Source: Lachnospiraceae bacterium (GTDB taxonomy: Bacteria; Bacillota; Clostridia; Lachnospirales; Lachnospiraceae). From it: a DNA stretch of 64,000 nt. The translations under genes were made by a program, and so were the position numbers. Position 1 is the stretch's first letter. Each line of letters starts with the position of its first letter. This document shows, in pieces, positions 1-9,879 of the stretch. Location of the stretch: the NCBI GenBank assembly GCA_024698485.1, contig JAILRC010000016.1:1-64000 (forward strand), in the 5' to 3' direction. The notes beneath the pieces were generated by a model. That model was not told where the DNA came from. It saw only the letters and a program-made list of their open reading frames with translations, and did no database searches.

Positions 1-333
1 GGCAATGTCCTTATGGTATTTAGAAAATCCGACATGAAAATGGTAGGGTGTATGCAGGTTCATAATGTACTAAATCAGCGTATGAAAGACTTCACCGGTC
101 ATGTTGGCTATTCTGTACGACCATCAGAAAGGAAAAAAGGATACGCAAAGAGAATGCTGAAAAAGGCTCTTGATTTTTTGAAGGCTTTTGGATTTGATGA
201 AGTATACGTTAGTTGCTTGCCAACAAATATTGCAAGTAGGAAGACTATTTTAGCTAATGGTGGAGAATATATTGAGACAAAATACCTAGAGTGCGACAAT
301 GTAAATCTTGAACGTTATAGAATTCGCATATGA
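1..333 (+). CDS. GNAT-family N-acetyltransferase, 5' end cut by the window
   Basis: Frame is open to base 1 (GNVLMVFRKSD...); GNAT-like GHVGYSVRPSERKKGYAKRML and NIASRKTILANGGEY motifs. Confidence 0.85.
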   Translation, partial: GNVLMVFRKSDMKMVGCMQVHNVLNQRMKDFTGHVGYSVRPSERKKGYAKRMLKKALDFLKAFGFDEVYVSCLPTNIASRKTILANGGEYIETKYLECDNVNLERYRIRI

Positions 334-460
334 CCCTTTTGAGACGGGGTTAGGGTGTCAAATTTAGGTGTATTGCAATTGGAACGTTGTGCGAAATTGG
401 AAAAGATTGGAAAATAGGATTTATTTTGTATTACAATATTTTGGGAAATGAGATGATTTT

Positions 461-1189
461 ATGGCTACGTATGTGACATCGGATATTCACGGGGAACTTA
501 AATACTTTGAAAAACTGCTTAAGATGGTGGATTTTAAGGACACAGACACACTTTATGTCCTTGGAGACAACATTGACCGTGGTCCGAAGCCCATGGAAAC
601 GGTGCAGAAGATCATGCACATGAAAAATGCTCATTGTCTTCTTGGAAATCATGAAGCAATGGCGCTTGATGCACTTGAGTACCTGGACAGTGAATATGAA
701 AAAGAAGATGTGGAGAAGTTTGATGAAGATCTCCAAAAAAAGACCCGCAGGTGGCTTAAGAACGGATCGGATGTTACCATACGTGCTTTTAGGGCACTTG
801 ACCGTGAAAGAAAAGATGAAATCATTGATTTCTGGCGTGGCTTAAAGACCTATGAAGAGATCAATGTGAATGGTACAGACTATGTTCTTGTGCATGCAGG
901 GCTCGGAAACTTCTCCGAGGACAAGGGACTCAACGAATACACTCAGTATGAACTTGTCTGGACCAGAGATCCCTTTGATGTGAGCTACTACAAGGACAAG
1001 GTAGTTGTTGCCGGACACACTCCTACTCAGGAACTCAATGATAATCCCAAACCCGGCAGCATCTTTAAAAAGAACAACAGGATAGATGTGGACTGCGGTT
1101 CTTGCTACACGGGCGGAAGACTCGCCATGCTGTGCTTGGACACAGGGGAGGAGTTTTATTATCCGAAAAGGCCGTTGCTTAAGCCCTAA
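461..1189 (+). CDS. Metallophosphoesterase (PPP-type serine/threonine phosphatase-like)
   Basis: SDIHGELKYF, GDNIDRGP and GNHEAM metallophosphatase motifs, later VVAGHTPT. Confidence 0.88.
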   Translation: MATYVTSDIHGELKYFEKLLKMVDFKDTDTLYVLGDNIDRGPKPMETVQKIMHMKNAHCLLGNHEAMALDALEYLDSEYEKEDVEKFDEDLQKKTRRWLKNGSDVTIRAFRALDRERKDEIIDFWRGLKTYEEINVNGTDYVLVHAGLGNFSEDKGLNEYTQYELVWTRDPFDVSYYKDKVVVAGHTPTQELNDNPKPGSIFKKNNRIDVDCGSCYTGGRLAMLCLDTGEEFYYPKRPLLKP

Positions 1190-1290
1190 TTCCATCATCA
1201 GCATCATAGTCGGAACAACGGTATATATACTGCTCACCATGCTGTGACGGATGTGCCGGAGGGGGGAACAAAGATGCGGGAAAACAAAAG

Positions 1291-1491
1291 GATCTGCTGC
1301 CTCTCACGGGATATGTCCACGGCGGATGTTCTCCCATAGGGATGAAAAAGCAGTTTCCTACGTTTATCCACGAAACGGCGGCGGGCTTTGAGCACATATA
1401 TGTAAGTGCGGGAAAAGTGGGCTTTCAGACAGAAATCTCCCCTGATGACCTGATCAAGGCAGCATGCTGTAAAGTAGCGGATATTGTTTGA
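1291..1491 (+). pseudogene. C-terminal remnant of a YbaK/EbsC-type Cys-tRNA(Pro) deacylase
   Basis: Frame 1291-1491 reads DLLPLTGYVHGGCSPIGMKKQFPTFIHETAAGFEHIYVSAGKVGFQTEISPDDLIKAACCKVADIV*, the conserved YbaK C-terminal half. No start codon or N-terminal half upstream; in-frame stop near 1207. Confidence 0.78.
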
Positions 1492-1532
1492 TGAAAGCAC
1501 AAAAAGATCAGAAATACAAGGAGGTACCCCAC

Positions 1533-2897
1533 ATGACCAACGAAAACAACACCCTTCCCGGTGACAAAATGCCGGGCTCAATTTGGGCATATGAAAGCGT
1601 TTTTTACCAGATCTACCCGTTGGGTCTGACGGGTGCACCCTTTGAGAATGACGGCGTTTTGGAACATAGGATCCTGAAACTGTTGGACTGGGTTCCGCAC
1701 ATCAAAAAACTTGGTGCAAATGCGGTGTATCTCTGCCCTGTTTTTGAGTCGGACACTCACGGGTACAACACAAGGGATTACACGAAGGTGGATGTGAGAC
1801 TGGGCACTGACGACGACCTTAAAAAAGTGGTTTCGGAGTTTCACAAAAACGGCATCAGAGTCGTGTTGGACGGCGTGTTCAATCACGTGGGACGAGGCTT
1901 TTGGGCATTTCGTGATGTGCTTGAAAAACGTGAGGCGTCTCAATATGTCAATTGGTTCGCGCGCATAGATTTTTCGGGCAATTCCAACTACAACGACGGG
2001 CTTTGGTACGAGGGCTGGGAAGGTAACTACGACCTTGTGAAGCTGAACCTTTGGAACCCGGATGTCAAAAACCACATTTTTAACGCAGTTGAAGGCTGGA
2101 TCCGGGACTTTGACATAGACGGCATCAGGCTTGACGTGGCATATTGCCTGGAACGTGGCTTCCTTAACGAACTCAGACGCTTCTGCGACTCGAAAAAAGA
2201 GGAGTTCTTCCTGCTGGGCGAGGTGCTTCACGGTGAATATGGCAGGATGCTTTCAGAAATGTGCATCCACTCCCTCACCAACTACCAGTGCTACAAGGGA
2301 CTGTACTCCGCTGTCAACAGCTACAACCTTTTTGAAATCGTTCACTCACTACTTCGTCTCTTCGGTCCCGAGGACTGGACAGTGGCACGGGGGACTCACC
2401 TCCTGTCGTTTCTTGACAACCACGACGTGACGAGGATCGCAAGCATATTAAACGACGAAAGAGAGCTGCAGCCTGCATATGCACTGCTTTTCGGTATGCC
2501 GGGCATTCCAAGCATATATTACGGCAGCGAGTGGGGAGTGAAGGGCGACAAAAAGGACGGCGATCCGGCCCTCAGACCCTTCATCGAAAAGCCTGAAACC
2601 AACGAACTCACCGAATACATCCAAAAACTCGCCGAGATCAAAAAACGTGAGAATGCATTGAATTACGGCGGTATGCGAAGCCTCTTCCTTACAAACCGTG
2701 CCTGCGTTTTTGCAAGGGAATGGGAAAACGAAAGGATACTTGTGGCAGTGAACATTGATGATAAGCCTGTTATGGCGTATTTCGAAGCAGGCAGTCAATG
2801 GGCTGACAAACTGATCACGGGGCAGGAACATGATTTTACCGGAGGCAGCGAACTTGCACCATTCGGAACTTATTTCTGGAAGATAAAAAGCAAATGA
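1533..2897 (+). CDS. GH13 alpha-amylase family glycoside hydrolase (cyclomaltodextrinase/neopullulanase-like)
   Basis: GH13 motifs VVLDGVFNHVG, DGIRLDVAY, LLGEVLHGEY, FLDNHDVTRI. AAGGAGG at about 1518 places the start at ATG 1533 rather than 1488. Confidence 0.9.
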   Translation: MTNENNTLPGDKMPGSIWAYESVFYQIYPLGLTGAPFENDGVLEHRILKLLDWVPHIKKLGANAVYLCPVFESDTHGYNTRDYTKVDVRLGTDDDLKKVVSEFHKNGIRVVLDGVFNHVGRGFWAFRDVLEKREASQYVNWFARIDFSGNSNYNDGLWYEGWEGNYDLVKLNLWNPDVKNHIFNAVEGWIRDFDIDGIRLDVAYCLERGFLNELRRFCDSKKEEFFLLGEVLHGEYGRMLSEMCIHSLTNYQCYKGLYSAVNSYNLFEIVHSLLRLFGPEDWTVARGTHLLSFLDNHDVTRIASILNDERELQPAYALLFGMPGIPSIYYGSEWGVKGDKKDGDPALRPFIEKPETNELTEYIQKLAEIKKRENALNYGGMRSLFLTNRACVFAREWENERILVAVNIDDKPVMAYFEAGSQWADKLITGQEHDFTGGSELAPFGTYFWKIKSK

Positions 2898-3029
2898 TAT
2901 GAAATAAAGAGAACTTATGATGGATGTGCAAGGATTACGAAAATCCTTGAAAAGGCATGAAATCCTTAAAGACAATGCAATGAAAATGTGCTATTATCTG
3001 TGGGATCGGAAATCCCGTCCATTTTTTTC

Positions 3030-3086
3030 TTGACAAAGTTAGGCGAACGGTGTACTCTATCGAAGACGTTAGCGTACAGCGTTCGC
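3030..3086 (+). promoter_or_regulatory. Promoter with overlapping inverted repeat, probable TetR operator
   Basis: TTGACA 3030-3035, 17-nt spacer, TACTCT 3053-3058. GCGAACGGTGTAC (3043-3055) and GTACAGCGTTCGC (3074-3086) form a 12/13 inverted repeat. Confidence 0.55.
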
Positions 3087-3117
3087 TTTTGATTTGAACA
3101 GACGTGCAGGAGTGGAT

Positions 3118-3732
3118 ATGCCCAGAGACAAGAGTGAAAATCATGAGAAGATCATAGAGGCTGCTTTTGAGGAATTCGCAAGATACGGATTCGAAGACGC
3201 ATCCATGCGCCGCATCGCTGCAGCATGCGGGATGAGTGCATCCGGACTGTACAAGCATTTTCCGGGAAAGGAAGAGATGTTTGCCACTCTGGTAAAACCT
3301 GCGGTGGACGGCTTGATGGATCTGTATCATGAGATCGAGAAAGAATATTTCGATGATCTTTCGGGTGAGGGAAAGGCAGATGTAAGCAACTCAAAGGGCG
3401 AAATGGTCAGGATGACGGAATACATATATGACCATTTTAAGGAGTTTGAGCTGATCATTTGTAAGTCCAAAGGCTCGATTTACGAAAACTTCAAGCACGA
3501 CGTGGCGAGCCTTGAGGAGAGAGTGACCCTTCGGTATATGGAAGTGGCCAAGGAGAAAGGTGTCCGTGTCAAGGAATTTGATATCGGGGAATTCCATCTT
3601 CTGGTGACAGCAAGCATAGAAGCACTCTTTCAGACGGTTTTGCACGGTTTTTCAAAAGAAAAAGCCCTTCATTTTGCAGAAACGGTATCATCATTTTACG
3701 CGCCTGCATGGAGTGCATATTTTGGAATATAG
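3118..3732 (+). CDS. TetR/AcrR family transcriptional regulator
   Basis: N-terminal HTH: IIEAAFEEFARYGFEDASMRRIAAACGMSASGLYKHFPGKEEMF. ATG 3118 has GCAGGAG upstream. Confidence 0.9.
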   Translation: MPRDKSENHEKIIEAAFEEFARYGFEDASMRRIAAACGMSASGLYKHFPGKEEMFATLVKPAVDGLMDLYHEIEKEYFDDLSGEGKADVSNSKGEMVRMTEYIYDHFKEFELIICKSKGSIYENFKHDVASLEERVTLRYMEVAKEKGVRVKEFDIGEFHLLVTASIEALFQTVLHGFSKEKALHFAETVSSFYAPAWSAYFGI

Positions 3733-3774
3733 TTCACAGACCCCGCTCAGTGCGGGGTTAAAAAACGGACATGG

Positions 3775-3790
3775 GTTAGCAGGGGCTAAC
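3775..3790. promoter_or_regulatory. Short inverted repeat upstream of the ABC exporter operon
   Basis: GTTAGCAGGGGCTAAC: GTTAGC/GCTAAC perfect arms, 4-nt spacer. GTTAGC also occurs in the TetR promoter region. Confidence 0.35.
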
Positions 3791-3824
3791 TAATCAGACT
3801 GTATTATTAAAAGGAGAGAAAAAC

Positions 3825-5576
3825 ATGGAAAGTACCAAAAAGAGATCCACACTCAGCTGGGTGATGGAGTTTGCGGGTATGAACAAAAGCTCATACATAT
3901 TGAGCGTCATATTTGCGATAATAAGTGTCCTGGCAGGCTTTGTACCTTACTTTTTTGTGGCAGAGATAGTAAGGGCGCTGATCGCAGGAAATGAGGACAT
4001 GAGTTTCTATCTGCAGAAATGCGGGATCATATCCCTTTGCTGGCTTGTGAATAAACTTTTTCACAGCATATCCACAACCCTGTCCCACAGAGCCACTTTC
4101 GGAGTCCTGGCGGAGATCAGAAGAAGGCTTACAAAGAAACTGAGCCTCATGCCCCTGGGAGATGTGCTGGAGGATTCTTCGGGATCCTATAAAAATATAA
4201 TCGTGGAGAGAGTGGATTCCATAGAGACAACCCTTGCTCACATAATCCCGGAGATGATATCAAACGCCATTGTCCCCATAGGTATTCTGGTGATCATGTT
4301 CACGGTGGACTGGAGGCTGACTCTGCTTTCGCTTATCAGCGTTCCTTTGGGAATGGTCTTTTACGGCATGATGATGGTGGGATCGGAAGAGAGTTTCAGA
4401 AATACAATGGTCAAGACCAAGGCATTGAACGACACCGCTGTTGAATATATAAACGGTATCGAAGTCATTAAAGCCTTCGGTAAGACCAAAACATCCTACG
4501 AAAAATTCATTACTGCGGCCAAAGAAGGCGCCGACTGCTTCATCGAATGGATGAGAAGGTGCAATGTATGGCAGAATCTGGCTTTGACACTTTTGCCTGC
4601 ACAGCTTCTGACACTTCTTCCGTTTGCGGGACTGTATTATTTTCAGGGTAAGACAGACGGAACGGATGCAATGCTCCTCATCATCCTGACCCTCGGTCTG
4701 GTCTCGCCTTTCATGGTGGTTGCGGGACATATGGATAATCTTAAGAAAACGGGAGCGATCATTGAAGAGGTGACATCCGTTCTTGAAAAGAGAGAACTTG
4801 CCCGCCCCGAGACCATCAGGAAAAAGCCTGAGGGAAGCACCATAGAATTTAAGGATGTTCATTTCGGATATGACGAGAAAGAGGTTCTCCACGGGATCAA
4901 CATGACCATAAAAGAAGGCACGGTCAATGCGCTTGTGGGACCTTCCGGATCGGGTAAATCCACTGTGGCAAAACTCATCGCCTCCTTCTGGGATCCGGAC
5001 AGTGGAAGCGTCACTTACGGCGGAGCAGACATAAAGGATATGCCCCTTACTTATTATAATAAGATGATCGCATATGTTTCCCAGGACAATTATCTTTTTG
5101 ACGAGACCGTCATGGAAAACATAAGGATGGGCAATCCGGATGCTACGGACGAGGAGGTCGTAAATGCTGCAAAAGCATGCGGATGTCATGATTTCATCAT
5201 GAACCTTGAAAACGGATATGAAACAAAGACGGGAGGAGCGGGAGGTCATCTTTCCGGTGGTGAGAGACAGAGGATCAGCATAGCCCGTGCCATGCTGAAG
5301 AATGCCCCTGTTGTGATCCTTGACGAGGCAACTGCCTACACGGATCCTGAGAACGAGGCTCTTGTGCAGAGGAGCGTTGCAAAGCTTATAAAGGGAAAGA
5401 CACTTATCGTCATCGCCCACAGACTTTCCACCATTGCTTCGGCTGACCGTATCTTTGTCATCGACGACGGAAATGTGGCAGCACAGGGAACCCAGGAGGA
5501 GCTTCTTAAGAACTCGCCTTTATACAAAGAAATGTGGGAAGCTCACATCGCTTCAAAAGATTCGGAGGTGGCATAA
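3825..5576 (+). CDS. ABC transporter, fused permease and ATP-binding protein (exporter half 1)
   Basis: N-terminal TM domain; Walker A GPSGSGKST, signature LSGGERQR, Walker B VVILDEAT. Confidence 0.93.
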   Translation: MESTKKRSTLSWVMEFAGMNKSSYILSVIFAIISVLAGFVPYFFVAEIVRALIAGNEDMSFYLQKCGIISLCWLVNKLFHSISTTLSHRATFGVLAEIRRRLTKKLSLMPLGDVLEDSSGSYKNIIVERVDSIETTLAHIIPEMISNAIVPIGILVIMFTVDWRLTLLSLISVPLGMVFYGMMMVGSEESFRNTMVKTKALNDTAVEYINGIEVIKAFGKTKTSYEKFITAAKEGADCFIEWMRRCNVWQNLALTLLPAQLLTLLPFAGLYYFQGKTDGTDAMLLIILTLGLVSPFMVVAGHMDNLKKTGAIIEEVTSVLEKRELARPETIRKKPEGSTIEFKDVHFGYDEKEVLHGINMTIKEGTVNALVGPSGSGKSTVAKLIASFWDPDSGSVTYGGADIKDMPLTYYNKMIAYVSQDNYLFDETVMENIRMGNPDATDEEVVNAAKACGCHDFIMNLENGYETKTGGAGGHLSGGERQRISIARAMLKNAPVVILDEATAYTDPENEALVQRSVAKLIKGKTLIVIAHRLSTIASADRIFVIDDGNVAAQGTQEELLKNSPLYKEMWEAHIASKDSEVA

Positions 5577-7312
5577 TGTTTCGCACTTTAAAAAAATACT
5601 TTGACTTTGCCAATAAAGTTAACAAAAAGAAACTCATGGGAGCTATGCTCTTGGGCGTGCTCAAGGCCATGTTCGCAATGCTCAAGATCCCTGCTATAGC
5701 AGCGATCATACAGGGGATCCTGGATGATAACATGACTCCCTCCACCATATGGACATCCTTCGGCATCATGTGTCTGTCTGTCGCCGGACAGGTGCTTGTA
5801 GGCCTTAAGACCACCATGCTCCAGACAGAGGCGGGATACAACACCTGTTCCGGAAAACGCATCGAGATAGCGGAACATTTAAGATACCTTCCCATGGGCT
5901 TTTTTAACGCCAACAGCCTGGGACAGATCACGAACATCACCACAAACACCATGGAACAGCTGGCGGATGTGGCTACCCTTGTGGTAATGATCACCACACA
6001 GGGGATCGTGACCACGGGTGTGATCTTTGTGTTCCTGGCATTCTTTGACATACGTATCGCCCTTATCCTGCTGGTGGGTATCCTTGTTTTCTCATTCTTT
6101 AACTCCATGATGCAGAGAGCGACCATTCCCGTGGCACCCAGAGCGGCAAAGGCAGGAGAGAGTCTTGTGAGTGCCGTCATCGAGTACATCCAGGGCATAG
6201 CGGAAGTAAAGAATTTCAACCTTACCGCAAAGGCTGCCAAAAAACTTGAAAGCACCATCAGAGAAAAACAGGCAGCGGACACAAAAATGGAATTTACCGT
6301 GATCCCTTTCATGTTCCTTCAGGGCCTTGCCACCAAGCTTACGGGCGTTCTCATGTGCCTTGTTTCGGTGTATTTTTACCTGACCGGCTCCATGCCTCTT
6401 TTGTACACCATAATCATGACCATATCCTCATTTATGATATATGAAAGCCTGGATATGATGGGAGGCTTCTCTGCACTTATGAGGAATGTTAACATCATAG
6501 TGGACAAGGCCAATGAGGTCCTTTCCATTCCCGCCATGGACATAGAAGGGGCAGATCTTACCCCTTCCAAAACGGACATCGAACTTAAAAATGTTTCATT
6601 TGCATATGAGGACAGAACCATCATCGACAATGTTTCGGTAAAGATCCCCGCCAACACCACAACAGCCATAGTGGGACCTTCCGGCGGCGGAAAGACGACT
6701 CTTACAAATCTCATGGCCAGATTCTGGGACGTGCGATCGGGCGAGGTCCTTCTGGGAGGCAAAAATGTCAAGGATTACAGTTTCGACTCCCTTATGAAGA
6801 ATTTCAGTTTTGTGTTCCAGAGAGTCTACCTTTTTGAAGACACCATTGCCAACAACATCAGGTTCGGTAACCCCGAAGCACCCATGGAAAAGGTCATTGA
6901 AGCGGCAAAGAAGGCCAGATGCCACGATTTCATCATGAACCTTCCCAAGGGGTACGATACCATGATCGGTGAAGGGGGAGCGTCTCTTTCCGGCGGAGAG
7001 AAACAGCGTATCTCCATAGCCCGTGCCATTATGAAGGATGCACCCGTCATCATCCTTGACGAAGCCACAGCCAATGTGGATCCCGAGAATGAAGCGGAAC
7101 TCACCAAAGCCGTGGAAGAACTCACCCGTAACAAGACCATCATCATGATCGCTCACAGGTTAAAGACCGTAAGAAATGCGGATCAGATCCTTGTGGTGGC
7201 GGACGGAAAGATAGTTCAGAAGGGAACCCATGATGAACTTATGGCAGAAGAAGGCATATACAGGAACTTTGTCACCGAAAGAAAGGAAGCGGTTTCCTGG
7301 AAGATAGCATGA
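5576..7312 (+). CDS. ABC transporter, fused permease and ATP-binding protein (exporter half 2)
   Basis: Walker A GPSGGGKTT, LSGGEKQR, VIILDEAT. ATG 5576 overlaps the upstream stop (TAATG). Confidence 0.93.
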   Translation: MFRTLKKYFDFANKVNKKKLMGAMLLGVLKAMFAMLKIPAIAAIIQGILDDNMTPSTIWTSFGIMCLSVAGQVLVGLKTTMLQTEAGYNTCSGKRIEIAEHLRYLPMGFFNANSLGQITNITTNTMEQLADVATLVVMITTQGIVTTGVIFVFLAFFDIRIALILLVGILVFSFFNSMMQRATIPVAPRAAKAGESLVSAVIEYIQGIAEVKNFNLTAKAAKKLESTIREKQAADTKMEFTVIPFMFLQGLATKLTGVLMCLVSVYFYLTGSMPLLYTIIMTISSFMIYESLDMMGGFSALMRNVNIIVDKANEVLSIPAMDIEGADLTPSKTDIELKNVSFAYEDRTIIDNVSVKIPANTTTAIVGPSGGGKTTLTNLMARFWDVRSGEVLLGGKNVKDYSFDSLMKNFSFVFQRVYLFEDTIANNIRFGNPEAPMEKVIEAAKKARCHDFIMNLPKGYDTMIGEGGASLSGGEKQRISIARAIMKDAPVIILDEATANVDPENEAELTKAVEELTRNKTIIMIAHRLKTVRNADQILVVADGKIVQKGTHDELMAEEGIYRNFVTERKEAVSWKIA

Positions 7313-7434
7313 GTGTGTGAACTGTAAGAAAAAGTGCCTTGAAGCAAAAGGATTTTAAAGACAAGAGAAGAGATTTGTGCTAATATCTGTAGAAGTGTAG
7401 AGATACATGATCAAAGGTAAAGGAAAAAGATAAC

Positions 7435-8112
7435 ATGAATCTTTTTGACATTATAGGACCGGTCATGGTGGGACCTTCAAGTTCCCACACGGCCGGAGCA
7501 GTGAAGATCGGACTGGCGGCGGGAAAACTGCTGGGAGAAAAGGTGGTCTCCGCGGAGATACTTTTGTACGGATCCTTCCTGGCAACGGGAAAGGGACACG
7601 GTACGGATGCGGCGCTGGTGGCAGGTCTTTTGGGGATGAAGATGGACGACGAAAACATTCCCAAAAGTCTTGAGATAGCAAAGGAAAGAGGACTTCAGAT
7701 AAAGTTCGGAAAAGCGGATCTTAAAGATGCTCATCCCAATTCGGTAGAAATGAGGCTTGTGGGAGAGCATGGAAGAAAGCTCTCCATAGTGGGAGAATCC
7801 ATCGGGGGTTCCCTCATCAACATTGCGAAGATCGACGGTCTGGATGCAAATTTCTCGGGAGATTTCCCGACACTCATCATCCACAACGAAGACCAGCCGG
7901 GACATCTGGCAGAGGTTACCGGTATGCTGGCCCGCAGTTCCATAAATGTGGCCACCATGCAGCTGTACCGTGCAAGTCGCGGCGGTGAAGCCGTCATGGT
8001 CATTGAATGCGATCAGGAGGTTCCGGAAGAGACTCTGGAATGGTTGCAAAAAGCGGATGGGATCACAAAAGTGACCTATTTCAGTCTTAAGGAGCCGGAG
8101 GAAACAAGATGA
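7435..8112 (+). CDS. sdaAB: L-serine ammonia-lyase, iron-sulfur-dependent, beta subunit
   Basis: FDIIGPVMVGPSSSHTAGAVKIG plus C-terminal ACT-like domain; adjacent to alpha subunit. Confidence 0.93.
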   Translation: MNLFDIIGPVMVGPSSSHTAGAVKIGLAAGKLLGEKVVSAEILLYGSFLATGKGHGTDAALVAGLLGMKMDDENIPKSLEIAKERGLQIKFGKADLKDAHPNSVEMRLVGEHGRKLSIVGESIGGSLINIAKIDGLDANFSGDFPTLIIHNEDQPGHLAEVTGMLARSSINVATMQLYRASRGGEAVMVIECDQEVPEETLEWLQKADGITKVTYFSLKEPEETR

Positions 8113-8987
8113 GTTACAAGAAACTGACTGAGATCACTGAACTCTCCGAAAAGCGCCACATTCCTTTTTGGCAGGCTGTGCTGGAGGAAGATATGATCGA
8201 GAGAGGTGTGTCCAGAGAAGATTCCATGAGCCGCATGGAATATATGTATGAGACCATTAAAGAAGCGGACGAGAACTACGATCCCGCTCTGCGTTCCGCC
8301 AGCGGCCTTGCGGGAGGCGACGGAGGACTGCTTGAAGAGTACAGGAAGAAGCACTCTTCCCTTCTTAACGATTTCGTCCTTGAAGTAATGGAAAAAGCTG
8401 TGAAAATGGGAGAATCCAATGCTTGCATGCGAAGGATCGTGGCTATGCCCACAGCAGGTTCCTGCGGTGTCATTCCCGCAGTGCTTCTTACTTATATGAA
8501 ACATAAAAATCCCGGGAAAGACAGGATCATTGAGGCCCTTTATGTTGCCGGAGGCATAGGCGAAGTCATTGCCACTTCTGCCAGCATATCCGGAGCGGAA
8601 GGGGGCTGTCAGGCGGAGATAGGAAGCGCCAGTGCCATGGCGGCGGGAGCCCTTGCCTACCTTGAAGGGGGCGGAAACGAGGAGATCGTTCATGCTGCCG
8701 CCCTTACATTAAAGAATATGCTGGGACTGACCTGTGATCCCGTGGCCGGGCTGGTGGAAGTTCCCTGTATCAAGAGAAATGTGGCGGGTGCCGTGAACGC
8801 GGTGGTCTATTCCCAAATGGCCATGGCAGGTGTCAGAAGTGCCATAGAGCCCGATGAAGTCATCGATTCCATGAACAGGATCGGAAGACTTCTTCCCACC
8901 TGCCTCAAAGAGACGGGTCAGGAAGGTCTGGCCATCACCCGCAGTGCTCAGAAGATCACGGAACGTCTGAGTATCACGGATCTGTAA
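8109..8987 (+). CDS. sdaAA: L-serine ammonia-lyase, iron-sulfur-dependent, alpha subunit
   Basis: MPTAGSCGVIPAVL, GAEGGCQAEIGSASAMAAGAL, LTCDPVAGLVEVPC. Confidence 0.93.
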   Translation: MSYKKLTEITELSEKRHIPFWQAVLEEDMIERGVSREDSMSRMEYMYETIKEADENYDPALRSASGLAGGDGGLLEEYRKKHSSLLNDFVLEVMEKAVKMGESNACMRRIVAMPTAGSCGVIPAVLLTYMKHKNPGKDRIIEALYVAGGIGEVIATSASISGAEGGCQAEIGSASAMAAGALAYLEGGGNEEIVHAAALTLKNMLGLTCDPVAGLVEVPCIKRNVAGAVNAVVYSQMAMAGVRSAIEPDEVIDSMNRIGRLLPTCLKETGQEGLAITRSAQKITERLSITDL

Positions 8988-9020
8988 TGAAAAACTTTAA
9001 ACATATACAAGGTGACGACT

Positions 9021-9356
9021 ATGCTTGATGAAAGATGGGTATTTCATGAAAATGTGAAGGCGGAGGATCAGGGAAACGGCGTTGTGCGCCGCGTCCTTGC
9101 CTACAGCAAAGATCTTATGTGCGTTGAGAATTCTTTTAAAAAGGGAGCGGTGGGAGCTTTGCATCATCACCCCCACACCCAGATCACCTATGTGGTGAGC
9201 GGGAAGTTCGAGTTTGAGATCGACGGTGTTAAGAAAACAGTGAAGGCAGGAGACACCATGCTCAAGACCGACGGTGTGGAACACGGATGCATATGCCTGG
9301 AAGAGGGCATCTTACTTGACATTTTTAACCCTATGAGAGAGGATTTTGTGAAATAG
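9021..9356 (+). CDS. Small cupin-domain protein
   Basis: GALHHHPHTQITYVVSGKFEFEIDG and GDTMLKTDGVEHGC cupin motifs; ATG 9021 has AAGGTG upstream. Confidence 0.85.
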   Translation: MLDERWVFHENVKAEDQGNGVVRRVLAYSKDLMCVENSFKKGAVGALHHHPHTQITYVVSGKFEFEIDGVKKTVKAGDTMLKTDGVEHGCICLEEGILLDIFNPMREDFVK

Positions 9357-9358
9357 AC

Positions 9359-9859
9359 ATGAGCAGGGGAAACATAGTTTTGATAGGAATGCCCACATCG
9401 GGGAAAAGCACCGTGGGGGTCATTGCCGCCAAGATCCTTGGAATGGATTTTGTGGACACCGACATAGTGATCCAGCGGAGAGAAGGAGCAAGGCTCTGCG
9501 ATATCATTGAAAAAAGAGGGCTGGAAGGCTTTCTGGAATGCGAAGAACAGGCGCTCCTGAGCCTTGAAGTCGCCAATGCCGTGATCGCCACCGGCGGAAG
9601 TGCGGTGTACAGCCAAAAGGCCATGGAAAGCCTAAAAAAGAACGGAACCGTGGTTTATCTGAAACTGGAAAAGGACGAACTCTTCAGGAGACTTAAGGAA
9701 GTGAAAGAACGGGGAGTGGTCTTAAGAAACGGAGAAACCCTGGAGGAGATGTTCGAGGAAAGGGTTAAGCTCTACGAGGCATATGCCGACATCACCGTTT
9801 CCGAAGAGAACAGCACCATTGAAGACACGGTTAAGGACGTGACGGATCATTTTCGATGA
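9359..9859 (+). CDS. Shikimate kinase-like P-loop kinase
   Basis: GMPTSGKSTVGVIAAKILGMDFVDTD and VIATGGSAVY motifs. Confidence 0.8.
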   Translation: MSRGNIVLIGMPTSGKSTVGVIAAKILGMDFVDTDIVIQRREGARLCDIIEKRGLEGFLECEEQALLSLEVANAVIATGGSAVYSQKAMESLKKNGTVVYLKLEKDELFRRLKEVKERGVVLRNGETLEEMFEERVKLYEAYADITVSEENSTIEDTVKDVTDHFR

Positions 9860-9879
9860 AATACGGCCTGATACGACCT

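Noticed and set aside
4260-5420. 386-aa minus-strand ORF, also similar shadows at 35077-36159, 36314-37399 and 49769-50977
   Set aside because: All are antisense to convincing genes and carry no family signature.
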